From NCBI GenBank assembly GCA_002081555.1, contig KV921086.1:1-48655 (forward strand): 48,655 bases of DNA, in the 5' to 3' direction. Source of the DNA: Protostelium mycophagum (lineage: Eukaryota > Evosea > Variosea > Protosteliida > Protosteliaceae). Under the pieces are notes generated by a model. The model had not been told where the DNA came from. It made no database searches and worked only from the letters and a program-made list of their open reading frames with translations. Below are positions 1 to 10,472 of the stretch, in pieces. Numbering within the stretch: position 1 is the first letter of the stretch; each line of letters begins with the position of its first letter. The position numbers were made by a program, and so were the translations under genes.

Positions 1-599
1 TAACAACGATCATGCAAGTGGTTGTTGTGCTATTCAGACAGGGATCCTCTGTGAAATTTTGGCAGAGGTTTGCCATGTCTATATGGACTTGACATAATAT
101 GTGGACCCGAAATTTGATCAGAGGTTCAAGAGCCCCTGACAAAATTGATGTCCCTGTGGCTGTGCAGTTGGATGGCTGAGATCCAAACCACCTTCTGATC
201 CTTTCCCAGCCAAAGCCTTCAAAGGATCAGGCATCAACCTTTTGGTTGGAAAACATTTAACATTTGAGGGTAGACCCTCCATTCTAGATTGGGAAGGACT
301 TAAAGAATATTAGAATTGTGTAATTTACTTACACAAAAAGGAATGAGAAAGAGAAACAATAAACAATGAGAAAAGGGTAAACTCAAAGACGTGTCCTGAT
401 TTGGGACGTTGCGCTTTAAGTGCTTTATTACTTGGCATAACAGCCGTTCTATGAACACTTGAATCTTCCTAATTTCTGCGTCACGCATTGTAAACGCACA
501 CGTGTAACTTTGCAAACTTTAATAATAAACAACAACGTTGATTTAAACGTTGTTGCAACTTGCAAATAAATTATATTAATTTATTTGTTCTTTTATGTC
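1..599. other. Non-genic stretch, nothing recognised
   Basis: No open frame longer than about 70 codons and no domain-like translation is visible on either strand. Bases 500-600 are AT-rich. It may be a decayed continuation of the transposon-like material that follows, but I see no direct proof. Confidence 0.4.
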
Positions 600-1753
600 A
601 TTGATGCCTGACACTCAATGTGTCTTGCCTTAACAGGTCTGGTGGTCTTGACATCAATAATAGGACATCTGTAATATTGTTCCCCCTTCCCACTTACACA
701 ACCATGAGAGAAATCATCAACTTGGCCACAGCTCATCCGGAAGGGGTGTCTTCTGCCAGTATTGGCACTGGTCAGCCTGGTAAGTTGATTGTGGTGGCTA
801 CAGATATTAGGTTGTTATTTTGGGGGGCATCCAGGTCCTGTTCATTTGTGAGGGCATCCCCTTTAGGGGGCCTCTATTTGGTTTTGGTGTTTGTTTGGCT
901 TACTTGTCTCTTTCTTGCCATACCTCTCAGTACATATTGGAATTTTCTGGCTCTAGCTTTAGTTTGATAGAATTTGGGGAAGGAACTTGTGCCTAGTGCT
1001 GTAATCCATCTCTTGTTGCCTAGAAGTGCTTCTATGAGTAAGTTGTGAATTGTAGGGTTACTGATCATGTTTCTTTAGAACCATATTCTTTAGTTTGGTG
1101 CAAGTGAGACATGGCATGTCTGTTTTGTTGTTTGAAACTTGAAAAAATTAACAGTTAACATGTGGCCTAAATCTTTGGTCTTTGCAGAATTTTTTGGGGA
1201 AATGCTGGTTGTGATTAGAGATTATTATCTTGTTTGTCTAGGCATATCTTTGTTAGAGATGTTGCAGAATTATAGAGGTAGGTTGTTGGTATATGTCTAA
1301 TGTGTTGTTGTGATTTCTGACCATTGTAGGTGGACACCAAGAATTGTATTGTTGAGGACAAGATGGACATCAATGTACTGATCTCTGGCTTAGAGATCAC
1401 AGAGGGAGATTATAAGAACACTTATTGTAAGGAGTTTCAATTGGTGTGCCATTTAGAGGGGGCAAAGGATTTATCAACCGCTATTTTGGATCCTAATGTT
1501 TGTGACAACACAACAAAAGAGAAACACAAAGCACACAGTAACACTTGCCTCACCACAAAGGAGTTGTAGCAAAATAACTCATAAATAAAAAATTGATCTT
1601 TTTTTTGATTATTTATCTTCACTTCTCCTTAAAGTCCTTGTTGGCTCTCACAATTCAAACTGTGTGTTGTGTTGGGCCTTGACTGTGAACATGATGAAGT
1701 TGTCATTGGGCTGACTAATACACTTGGTGTGATGAAGGTTACAGGAAAACAAG
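600..1753. other. Possible decayed transposon body
   Basis: Two stretches look faintly coding on the + strand. One is 651-779, bounded by an AG before and a GTAAGT after, so it resembles an exon. The other is 1330-1566. Neither gives a protein family I recognise. They lie just upstream of a recognisable transposase C-terminal fragment in the same orientation, so they may be parts of the same decayed DNA transposon. This is inference from position only. Confidence 0.3.
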
Positions 1754-1942
1754 ATGGTGCAACAGGCAGTCCAGTCAGGCAGACAGGGGCAAGTTGTAGT
1801 GGAACGTGTTTTTGGCCGCCTCAAGTCTTTTGCCATTTTTGCTGGCAAATTTCGTGGGTCTCACGACAAACACGGAGAGTTCTTTCGCTTAGGTTGCGCT
1901 CTCCACAATCTATCCCTTCCCTATATGCCTTTGCTTGCATAA
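1754..1942 (+). pseudogene. DDE-type (PIF/Harbinger-like, DDE_Tnp_4) transposase C-terminal fragment
   Basis: The 62-codon frame contains VVVERVFGRLKSF followed about 20 residues later by GCALHNLSL. Known DDE_Tnp_4 / PIF-Harbinger transposases end with a very similar pattern: R..VE..FGRLK.., then a basic stretch, then ..C.ALHN... The E of VER would be the third acidic catalytic residue. The usual family protein is 300-400 residues, and no upstream catalytic Asp blocks can be joined in this frame. It is therefore a remnant or one exon of a broken copy. No terminal inverted repeats or target-site duplications were found by eye. Confidence 0.55.
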
Positions 1943-2067
1943 AAAAAGGAATAAAGCAACAATCATTTGATTTCTTGTTTTATTTTGGAAGATTTGTTTT
2001 GCTACAACTCCTTTGTAAAGTTGTAGATATTTTATATTTTTATGGTATTTTGTTGTTTTGAAACATC

Positions 2068-2757
2068 TCAATGTGAGTGATCGTGAATCAATTGTTTAGA
2101 TTGATGCAGCAGTGACGATTTGCAAGCTGGAAAATCCGGGAGCATTGCAGAAAGAAGTTTTTGATATGTGATTGTGAAGAAAATGCTACCTTTCAGAACA
2201 CTTCTGATTGAGGCATAGAATCTATCTGTAAGAACTCTCATTGTATTCGTCATTTCTGGTGATTTGAAATGTTCCCCAAAATGCCTGGTGACAATAGACA
2301 TGATCTGAGAGCAGAACTCTTCTTCACTTCCATTTTGAGATGAAATGACATCTGTGCCAGACAATGTTGAAGATCCCACAGAAGATGGCAATCCTGGCAG
2401 AAAAGGATTGTAATTGAGTTTTTTTGGAGCGTGGTGATGGTCAGGATGTGTGCAGCTCTCGTCATTGCAAGCGGTTTTTGTGCATCGGTGCCCTTGGCGA
2501 GGTTTATGGCACACGCTGCATGTCTGCGGCTTCCGCTTATTCTTTGTCGATTTTGAGTCATTCCCTTTAACAGGAGAATCTCCTGTAGTTTTTGCCTCTA
2601 CATCGACATTGGGTCCTTGTTCCTCCTCTTTATCGTCTTTATCTTCCTTCTCATCTTTATCTTCCTTCTCCTCTTTTAACCGTGGATTGCCGCAGGAGGA
2701 ACAGAAACGAGCTGTTCCAGGTGAAGACGCTTCCTCCCCACAAATGTTGCAAATCAT
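2068..2757 (-). CDS. Hypothetical Cys-rich (zinc-binding type) protein
   Basis: A single uninterrupted 229-codon frame begins with ATG at 2757. The N terminus has paired cysteines, CNICG then CSSCG about 14 residues later, which resembles a zinc ribbon. A Lys/Glu/Asp-rich linker (about residues 28-60) follows, then a second Cys/His cluster, CSVCHKPRQGHRC ... CNDESCTHPDHHH. The C-terminal 90 residues are plain helical-looking sequence without a motif I know. Lack of introns is unusual in this window. With the transposase fragment just beyond its 3' end, it could be a mobile-element accessory gene or a recent retrocopy; a host nuclear protein is equally possible. Function unknown. Confidence 0.6.
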   Translation of the reverse strand: MICNICGEEASSPGTARFCSSCGNPRLKEEKEDKDEKEDKDDKEEEQGPNVDVEAKTTGDSPVKGNDSKSTKNKRKPQTCSVCHKPRQGHRCTKTACNDESCTHPDHHHAPKKLNYNPFLPGLPSSVGSSTLSGTDVISSQNGSEEEFCSQIMSIVTRHFGEHFKSPEMTNTMRVLTDRFYASIRSVLKGSIFFTITYQKLLSAMLPDFPACKSSLLHQSKQLIHDHSH

Positions 2758-3706
2758 CCCTCAACGATGATGATGTTTGACATCATCGGATTGTGATTTG
2801 TCTCGTGCGACAATAGATGAGATATCTTTGTTGTCAAACACCCAAAATTCAAGTGCACATTCTTCTAGTGTACTATTAGCATCCACCCTTTGATGTCTTT
2901 TGGTGATCATTGGGCAACACAGTAGCTGTTGTCAAGAACAGATATGTCGCACTACCATGTCATAGTCTGTAGCCGGTGCTGCTCATCTGCAAATTTGCAA
3001 AATATTCCAGGACAGCAAGGCATCACTGCTTCGTCAACGTCATCAGAACACATTCAATTGACTGAATTTTCTGAAGAAGAGGAGACACATGAAAATTGTT
3101 TATATGAATTAAATTGAAATTGAAACGAGTACAATATTATTTGTTGTCCTAGCCCACACCCAGCAGTGGCAGCTGTCATAGTCTGTAGCCGCAAATTACA
3201 ACGCGCCACAGCACAAAAACACGTGTAAAGACCGTGTAAATTGTGGCATGCACAGAGCTTGCTACAGCGGGTCTAAACCAGCACATACCACATTTTATTC
3301 TGAAGCATCTGCTGAATAACCCCGACGGAACAATACGGTATTACACTGAACCAGTTAGCGCAAGTTCTGAGAGAAGAGGGAGTGCGTCGACAGATAGTGT
3401 ATAGGAGTGTATTTGCGGACTTAAACGTCTTTCAGTTTCTTTTGGCTGGATGTCACTGAGTCTGGTTCGTTCTATAGACCTAGCGGATCGGTATACCATA
3501 TATTGATCACTTGTACATGTCTGAGAAGAACAGAGATGAAGCCTTGGAATATTTAAGGAAGGTTGACCCGATAAAGCAACAGATCGCATGTCTTCTGAAC
3601 GCTGCAGCTGTTCAGAATTTGAATGTAAATGTTCATTTAACTTTTCCTCGTTGTAGGATGGCAAGGTCAGATCCGCGAATTGACATTTTCTGTGATCACA
3701 ACAAAA
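2758..3706. other. Intergenic region between divergent genes
   Basis: This holds the presumed upstream regions of the Cys-rich gene (-) and the DEAD-box gene (+). A 17-base string, GTCATAGTCTGTAGCCG, occurs twice, near 2956 and 3176, in the same orientation. Short open frames here show no domain. No TATA-like element is convincing. Confidence 0.4.
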
Positions 3707-6700
3707 ATGATGATCGGACTGAGGGGAATGATCATTCCAAAACCTCTTTCTTTCAGGGCATATGCCACAGCTAGACCAATTTCTTCGCGTCTAAATGGGC
3801 AACAACAAGAACAATACATCAAAGGTTCAAAGACGAATTCAAAAACTTCATCACAATCAAGAACAACCTCATCACCTAGAGACAAATCATCACCAAAAAA
3901 ATGGAATACATCCTTTGAAAAACGAAAAGAACCGTCGAATGTCGTGAGTGCTCTTGATCTGGTCATAAAATGAATCTGAGAATTAGCGATGATTGATCAT
4001 CTATTATAGGGTTATCAATTATCATATCTCACAAGGAAGGGTGTTGCCGCACATAAACCGGCAGTAGAACCCTCTATAGAGGACAAGAAGGAGTTGGAGA
4101 AACTCCGAAGCAGAGAATTCAGACATTTGGGCATGTCCAGAGAAGTCACTGATGGACTTTTAGCTGCAATGCCAGCCATCAAAACACCAACACTGATACA
4201 AGTAAGTCGAACATCTCTGATCAAAAGCATCAGAGTTGGCTGCGTCTTTCAATGTGAAATAAGATTCTGACAAATGAAGGCCAAAGCGATTCCTGCTATA
4301 TTAGAGAGGAGTAGAGACATCGTGATCGCATCACAAACAGGAACGGGGAAGACGTTGGCGTACCTTCTTCCCATAATTGAATTCATCAAGAGGGACGAGA
4401 AAAAGGTGAATTTTTGACCGTTGTAGTTTGAGAGTATTTATTTTTATTTTGTGGTACAAATTCGTGATTTCTTTATTTTTCTGTAATATGAAAAAAAAAT
4501 GAAATTTATTTCGAATTTTATTTCTGGAAAAATTAATTTTGGAAAAATAACAAAAAAAGATGCAAGGGAGAGAGCAGAGGCCATCCGCATTGATTCTCGT
4601 ACCTAACAGGGAGCTTTGTCAACAAGTGATGGTCAGTACATCTGCACCATATTTATATTATTTACAATATATGATTCATACATATGTGAACCGTTACATT
4701 GAACTCGCGGCTTTGCCGCGGAGATGCGTCCTGCTGGTGTTTTAAAGTCTGCCTAAATGGACTTTTGGTGTTTCTGGAATTTATTAGACTTTGCAGAATT
4801 CAAGATATACTTCAAACTCCAATATTCGTCTGTGCGGCAGAGCCGCAACAAATCGGTCAGTATTTATGAAGACAATAAAATGTAAATTTATTCGTGGGTT
4901 TAGAGTTTAAGTCCCAAAATATGCACGTAAAACCAAAACTTTTTCTGAGCGGCAGAGCCGCACCTATAGAGTCACCATTTACATACAATAAAATATAACA
5001 GAAAATAGTCTGTAGGCGAAAAACCCGGGACCAAAATGACTGATCTATAAATAGGCGGTGTCCAAAGAATTGTGCCACCACATCAAATTCAGATGTACAG
5101 CCCTGACAGGAGGTCAGAAAAAAAGTAAGGAGAACTTGAAGACTAAGAACCAGATCGATATCGTTGTGGCTACTCCTGGGAGACTTTTAGAAGCTGTAGA
5201 GAGAGGTGAAATTTCCCTGAATTTTCTATGAATATTCTCTGAGCTTTCTGACTTTTGGGTATTTTTTTCTGTATTTTTTTGTTTTTATTTTTTACTCAAA
5301 TACAAAATTGTAGATCAACACAATTTTTTGAAATCTCACGGAAATTTCAGGACATTTATTCCTGACTGACGTGAGGCACGTTGTAGTGGACGAAGCCGAC
5401 ACCATGTTTGACAAAGATTTTGGTACCGATTTGGAGAAGATCTTTCTGCCAATAAGGGGCAGGCAACCACACGTCAGTTTTACACTATTGTAGATGGAAG
5501 ATGTCCAATCAGCAAGCTCATATGAACCTGCAGCTCCGCTGCGGCTTAAATCTTTGTGCCTGAAAGAATGCAAGAAATGATCCGAAACCGTTATTTTCAA
5601 CTTGAAAGTCGTGTTGAATTTTAGTGAAAATTCAAAGAAATTTACTGTGACAGGTCGACACATATATGAGCCCCACTCAGTTTGTAATCTGCAGCGCGAC
5701 ACTGCCACAAAAAGTCCAGAACCTTATCAACAGGCAATTCCAGGTGATTTTCCGCGTTTAGAAGATTCTTTTGTTTGAAATCACTGTTATAAAATGACCA
5801 GCAGACTTTGTGGGACTATAATCACCTCAACCATGTCTAATCTATTCTGTGCGGCTGTGCCGCACCTGAGCACGTATCTGTCATCTATAGATTCTGTGGC
5901 ACAATATTCCTGAGATCTACAGTTTGTGAACGTGGTGAAGACACCAGATTTGCACAAGAGTCTCGAAGGATTAAAGCAAGAGTGGATCACCATCATCGGG
6001 AAGGACAAGTTTGGTGAGTTCTACATCGTTGTAGAGGGTCGATTTTGAATCTCACTGAAATTTCTGTGACTGAATGATCTCGTAGGGGCTCTGAGCACGA
6101 TCTTATATGAGGCTAAAAATAGACCAGCAATGGTGTTCTGCAACACGATCAACAGTTGTAGAGCGACAGAGTACCATCTAAAAGAGAACGGATTTTCAGT
6201 CACCAGTTTCCACGGGGAGATACCCTACAAGGTGATCTTTCCGAGAAATTTCGATGAAAAATGACGGAAAATTCAGGAAAGAGCGGAGAACTGGCAGAAA
6301 TTCGCGTCGGGAGAATCGCAGATTTTAGTTTGCACTGACATTGCCTCGCGAGGTAGAATTTCAAATTCCAACATTTAGATCTCATGATATCTCAGGTCTC
6401 GACACGACATTTGTCGATGACGTCATACTTTTTGACTTTCCCACGAATTCTACCGACTATCTACACCGAGTCGGGAGAACCGCAAGGGCCGGGAAGAACG
6501 GCAAAGCCACCTGTTTTGTGTCAGCAAAAGACAGAGTTCTGGCCAATGAAATCAAGGTATGTCTCGTTGTAGATCAAATAATCTTTTGACGAGTAGTACA
6601 TTTTCCATGAAAAACTCACGACATAATCTCATCTGTGATGTTGGTTGTCCAGAGTATTTTTCTTCACGAAAAATAGTAGGAGGTTGTCTTTACGACAACT

Positions 6701-6846
6701 ACACGCTTCATACATCACTGACCAACACATAGAAAGTCATCCTGTCGGGTGGCAGTTTAGAGGATCTATTGGCAGCAGACAAGTTGAACACCGCCGGAAA
6801 CGAAGAAGCACGACCCGTCACAAAGAGGATTCCGGTCAAAGAGTAA
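3707..6846 (+). CDS. DEAD-box ATP-dependent RNA helicase, probably mitochondrial
   Basis: Twelve exons: 3707-3943, 4010-4201, 4280-4405, 4560-4631, 5055-5205, 5351-5472, 5654-5743, 5923-6013, 6086-6231, 6277-6352, 6396-6556 and 6733-6846. All junctions are GT-AG and phases agree, giving about 525 residues. Family motifs appear in order: Q motif (LGMS...TPTLIQ), [10 protein letters not shown], Ia [11 protein letters not shown], Ib ATPGRLL, II VVVDEAD, III SATL, IV VFCNT, V TDIASRG and [12 protein letters not shown]. The protein should unwind or remodel RNA using ATP. The first 30 residues ([20 protein letters not shown]) are basic, hydrophobic and free of acidic residues, like a mitochondrial presequence; DDX28-type or plant RH39-type helicases are possible relatives, but I cannot assign an orthologue. 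A shorter start would lose the presequence. Four introns carry GC-rich hairpins. Confidence 0.93.
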
Positions 6847-7280
6847 AGAAGTCTGACGTCTATATTCTCATGAGTGTGTTGTGCGCGACAATCTCGAATG
6901 AAAGAAGTCAGAGAGGCCCGCCAGGTCCGCCGCGAAGAGCTGTTGGTGTCTTGTCATATCTTGTAACTCTTTGTTCTTTGTGACCATCAAGAAATGTCGC
7001 TGCTTCCAAGCTCTGTTGTATTGGTTGTCCATCAAACTGTGCACGTCAGATTTGTCTGGTTGTAGATGCGGGGAGGGGTCTACCTGACGAGGAGGGAGGG
7101 GAGGGTCTTGTCATAAATAGAACTGTCTTTGGGCGGTTGCAGTATCGAGATCCGTTTCCCTAGCAACCATCTACAACGAGTCAATTTCTCGTGCCCCGAT
7201 GCAGATTCTTTACGGCAGAAACATCCTTCCAGAACCGCGTATTAGGCTGCAACAAAAATGACAACACCACGATGTAGACA
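6847..7280. other. Short gap between convergent genes
   Basis: This lies between the stop of the DEAD-box gene and the stop of the minus-strand FHA-BRCT gene. It holds two copies of the CGTTGTAGAT word (about 7060 and 7172, opposite orientations). No gene-like frame or clear polyadenylation signal is seen for either gene. Confidence 0.4.
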
Positions 7281-9594
7281 TTACTTATGCGCTTTGTCTG
7301 CAGCTGCCTTCAGTCTAAATTCCTGGCGGCTGCGGTATTCTGAAACCTTCTCCGTGAATTCTCTTGAAACAAAGATGCTCCACTCCCAGTTATTCACGAA
7401 CGCGACCGGGCTTTTCTCCTGAGGATTTCAGCTGATTCTGAGAGAATTTGAAATTCAAATTTGGCGGGAAAGCTCACCCTGTCGACCATTTGGATGACAC
7501 TCGCAAAGATATCAGGTTCTGACAACATTGTGTGGTCGATGAAGATGTCTCCACCTGTGGAGTCAGTTGACCGTAGACGTGATTTGTGTCTGCGGTAAGC
7601 GAAACGATTGGTTGGTGACAGGTTTTTTTGTGTATTTTTTTTCTCATAAAATTCTTCTGAAATTCTAAACTTTAGCCGGATCCGGCGAAAAATTCAGTTC
7701 CGGTGGAATTTCATCAAAGAGTTTCGAAAAATCTTGGTCCTCACCTGATTTCCTCGGCAGAATTTCTGTTATCTGTTGTCTTTTGTTATTCTTGCAGCAG
7801 CTTTCCAGCCACCTCGAGTGTACGAATTTTATGTGAAATTTCAGCCTCATTTTCTGAAAGTCTGACGGGAAGGAAGCGGGTTTCATGAAAAAATTGCGAT
7901 TCACCTGTTGTAGATGAGACCGTTTTCAAGTTGAAAATGTACACACCACCACGATGTCGACATTGTCTGCATTTAAGAGGTCAGTTACATACTGACCCCC
8001 CTGCCGGATCCAAAATTTGACCCATCTCAGTTTTCTAGCATCTGTGAAATTTCAGTGAAAATTTGAAGAAATTTCAACCTGTCAATATGGCATTGTAACC
8101 CAGGAAACCGAGTCTCATTTTTCTAAACAAGGGATGCTGTGTGACTCAGAAAACTTCAAGTGATATTTTCCCGCCACATTTCAAATTCAAATTTCCCACC
8201 ACTCACCTCTGACATTTCGGTGTCGGCTGATTCAATTATTTGTTTGAATATCGGAGCTTCGTCGACAAGATATTTACACTGCCCCAGATCTTTCTGATCA
8301 AGTGGCCCATCTACAACGACAGTGACCTCATTGAAATTGGATCTGTCATGATGATCTGTTGAGATATCATGTGGAGACGTCTTTTCGGTCAAGTGTTTGT
8401 CTTCGCTTCTCTTCTTTTTGTTCTTATCCGTGCTCGTTGTAGACGCCGGCGGCACAGGGCGTGCTGGTGGTTCTGATTCTCCCGCCAATTCTTCGGGGTG
8501 TGGGTCTATAAATGGAGTGGGGGTGGGACGAGAAGGTCTGGGGTCTTGGAGGGGTCTGGGGTCTTGGGGGGGTCTGGGGTCTTGAGGGGGGAGGGAAAGA
8601 TGAGAGGTGGAGAGGGAGGGGGGGAGGGAGAGGGTCGACTCGAGGGAGGGGGGGGATTGCAGATTACGTATGACCTCATCGATGACTTTGAGTTCACTGT
8701 TTTGCAGACCGCTGATCTGGGTTTTTTAGTTCACATTTTTTCTGTGTTGATTTTTTCCATTTTTAATATTTTAAATAATTTTAACATTTTTAATTGATTT
8801 TAATATTTTAAATATTTTTTGTTATTTATTTAATTTAAATGTTTTTTTCGATTGGTATTTTATTTGTAAAAATGATGACGTCATACTCACGATATCTTCG
8901 TCAGGTGTGCGAGTCTTCTTATCTTCTGGCTCCTCAGCTTGTTTTGGTTCCTTTACAACCGTCAACAATTCTCGGTTATTAACGTGAAATGGTGGATTAC
9001 GAACCTCTGTTCTTTTCCGCTTTGCAGGCGTCTCCATGGAAGAATGATGATGATTTATCAAATCATTGAACTTCCAACCAATCTGTTGATGTCAACGCGT
9101 GTGGTTGTTGATCTATCAGACCTCTATCTCACCCTGCAACAGAGACATTATCAGACTATCTCCATCTTCTATTTCCGCGGTTTGTTTGTGAATATAGATT
9201 GGGACTGGTAACTGTTAGATAAACATACCATGTTTCATCCATCTCACCATCAGCTCCCTTCTTATGTATATGTGACCCCGCCAAGCTGCTATCAGTGATG
9301 AAAAAGCGGTAGCCTCCATTCTTCTGAGAGACTGTTTCGATCTGCAAATGTTGTCTGCTGATTCTTTCCTTGATGCTCAGCTATTATGCATTTTAGTGAT
9401 GATGAGAAATCAGTGATATACATTTGGAAAATTCTTCCTGCCTAATGCTAAGGGTTTCTCTTCATCCAGATCATGTATCATGTCAGTGATTCCTGTAAAT
9501 CATTATTCAGCTATCCCAATCATGGTATTGTACCTTGGACTTGATCTCTGTATTTTGCATTCCCCAAAATGGTGAGACGAAAAGCTGCCACCAT
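7281..9594 (-). CDS. FHA and BRCT domain protein, DNA-damage-response type
   Basis: Eleven exons read on the minus strand: 9594-9534, 9492-9422, 9380-9248, 9204-9122, 9082-8891, 8716-8207, 8136-8079, 8041-7943, 7861-7745, 7554-7478 and 7418-7281. Phases close throughout, about 512 residues. The N terminus is an FHA phosphothreonine-binding domain: LGRKNFPN, then ISRQHLQIE, FITDSSLAGSHI, DGDSLIMS and a last strand EIGWKF. A Pro/Ser/Lys-rich linker follows, with three near-identical QDPRP units. The C terminus has a BRCT-like fold: RQGGQYV, VDIVVV, then KFVHSRWLESCC with the conserved Trp. The overall order recalls MDC1 or nibrin, adaptors at DNA breaks, but orthology is not shown. The fourth intron (donor GTCTGA) is the weakest; without it the FHA part would be a separate 117-residue gene. 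Confidence 0.72.
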
Positions 9595-9842
9595 GTCGTC
9601 TATTTTCCAAATGCGAGAGATGGAGGGTCTTTTGGGTTTCATTTGATTGGCCCATTTTGAATTGGGCCTTTCCCACCACATTAAAACTCTCGTGACGTGT
9701 TCGCGAACTTGGAAGATCAGCATCAGCATGAGTTTGAATTCATTTCTTCTCAAAGTTTTTGGAGCACAACATTGATCCGAATCTATAACAATAAAATTGC
9801 ACTTGAGCGCATACCTTGACCGTCTCAGTTGTGTCGGTGTTT

Positions 9843-10000
9843 GCACAATTTTCTTTCTTATTTATTATTTCTTATTTCAAAATGAAAAATAATTGCGGTA
9901 CTACCGTGAGTGACACCTTATGTTACCGTGTATCTTGTGGCAACTGGAGAGATGTACCAATGGCCTGTCCGCCGGCTAATAGACCTCAGTCGCCCAGATC
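9843..10000 (+). repeat. Dispersed repeat family A, copy 1
   Basis: It shares an ordered series of blocks with copy 2 (12142-12290): TGCACAATTTTC, ATTGCGGTA, a TACCGT, GTTACCGTGTATC, ATGTAC, TGTCCGCC and ACCTCAGTC. Copy 3 (about 40495-40585) matches in reverse. Relative to copy 2 this copy has extra AT-rich bases after the first block. No coding capacity. It could be a MITE or SINE-like element; no terminal repeat or target duplication was identified. Confidence 0.7.
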
Positions 10001-10212
10001 TTGAAGCTGTGAAAGATTCAGAAGATCATCTTCAATCAGACCCGAGCTCATTGGACAGGTGGGATGTACGAAATCTTGATGGAGTGTTAAGATGAAGCAG
10101 TGTGCATGGCTCTGCGAAATTTGTACAAAAAATGACACAAAAAATGTGGCCGGGATTTTACAAGCCGACACCGCGGCGTGCTTTGTAGAAAGAGTTTTCC
10201 ACTAGCGCTGCA

Positions 10213-10332
10213 CGGCGACAGAATTGTCGCCGGAAGGTCCGAACAGGCATTATTGGTATGAAATGAGAGAGCTCTTTGTGGCCAACATGCTGGTAAAATG
10301 CCCCTCAGATTGCGAGTTTTCTGCATTTTGGT
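10213..10332 (+). repeat. Hairpin-headed upstream element, copy 1
   Basis: About 120 bases match the reverse complement of 28810-28932 with roughly eight mismatches and one or two small indels. It begins with a perfect 8-bp stem, CGGCGACA-GAAT-TGTCGCCG, and ends at TTTTCTGCATTTTGGT. It lies about 140 bp upstream of the CmcJ-type gene start, in the same orientation to its gene as the other copy is to the four-TM gene. It may be a shared promoter/5' leader module, a structured RNA or a short mobile element. Confidence 0.7.
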
Positions 10333-10472
10333 TTCGGTTTGACGGAACTGGGATTTGCAAATTTCCGAAATTTCTCTTTGAAAGATGACGCAACCAGAAG
10401 AGGATACGGCGATGATGACGCAATCCATCCTAAAGACAATCTCCTACCAGGCATAATTATCTTAACGCAAAA

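Larger units (their letters stand above)
9595..10472. other. Divergent intergenic region with two repeat elements
   Basis: This is the shared upstream region of the FHA-BRCT gene (-) and the CmcJ-type oxygenase gene (+). It contains a dispersed repeat (9843-10000) and a hairpin-containing element (10213-10332), both with partners elsewhere in the window. Open frames here are short and without domains. Confidence 0.5.

Noticed and set aside
9037-9116. FHA part and BRCT part as two separate genes
   Set aside because: A 38-nt GT-AG intron removes the stop in phase and supplies a last FHA strand (EIGWKF), while separate genes would leave only about 80 bp between stop and next ATG. Kept as an alternative because the donor GTCTGA is weak.
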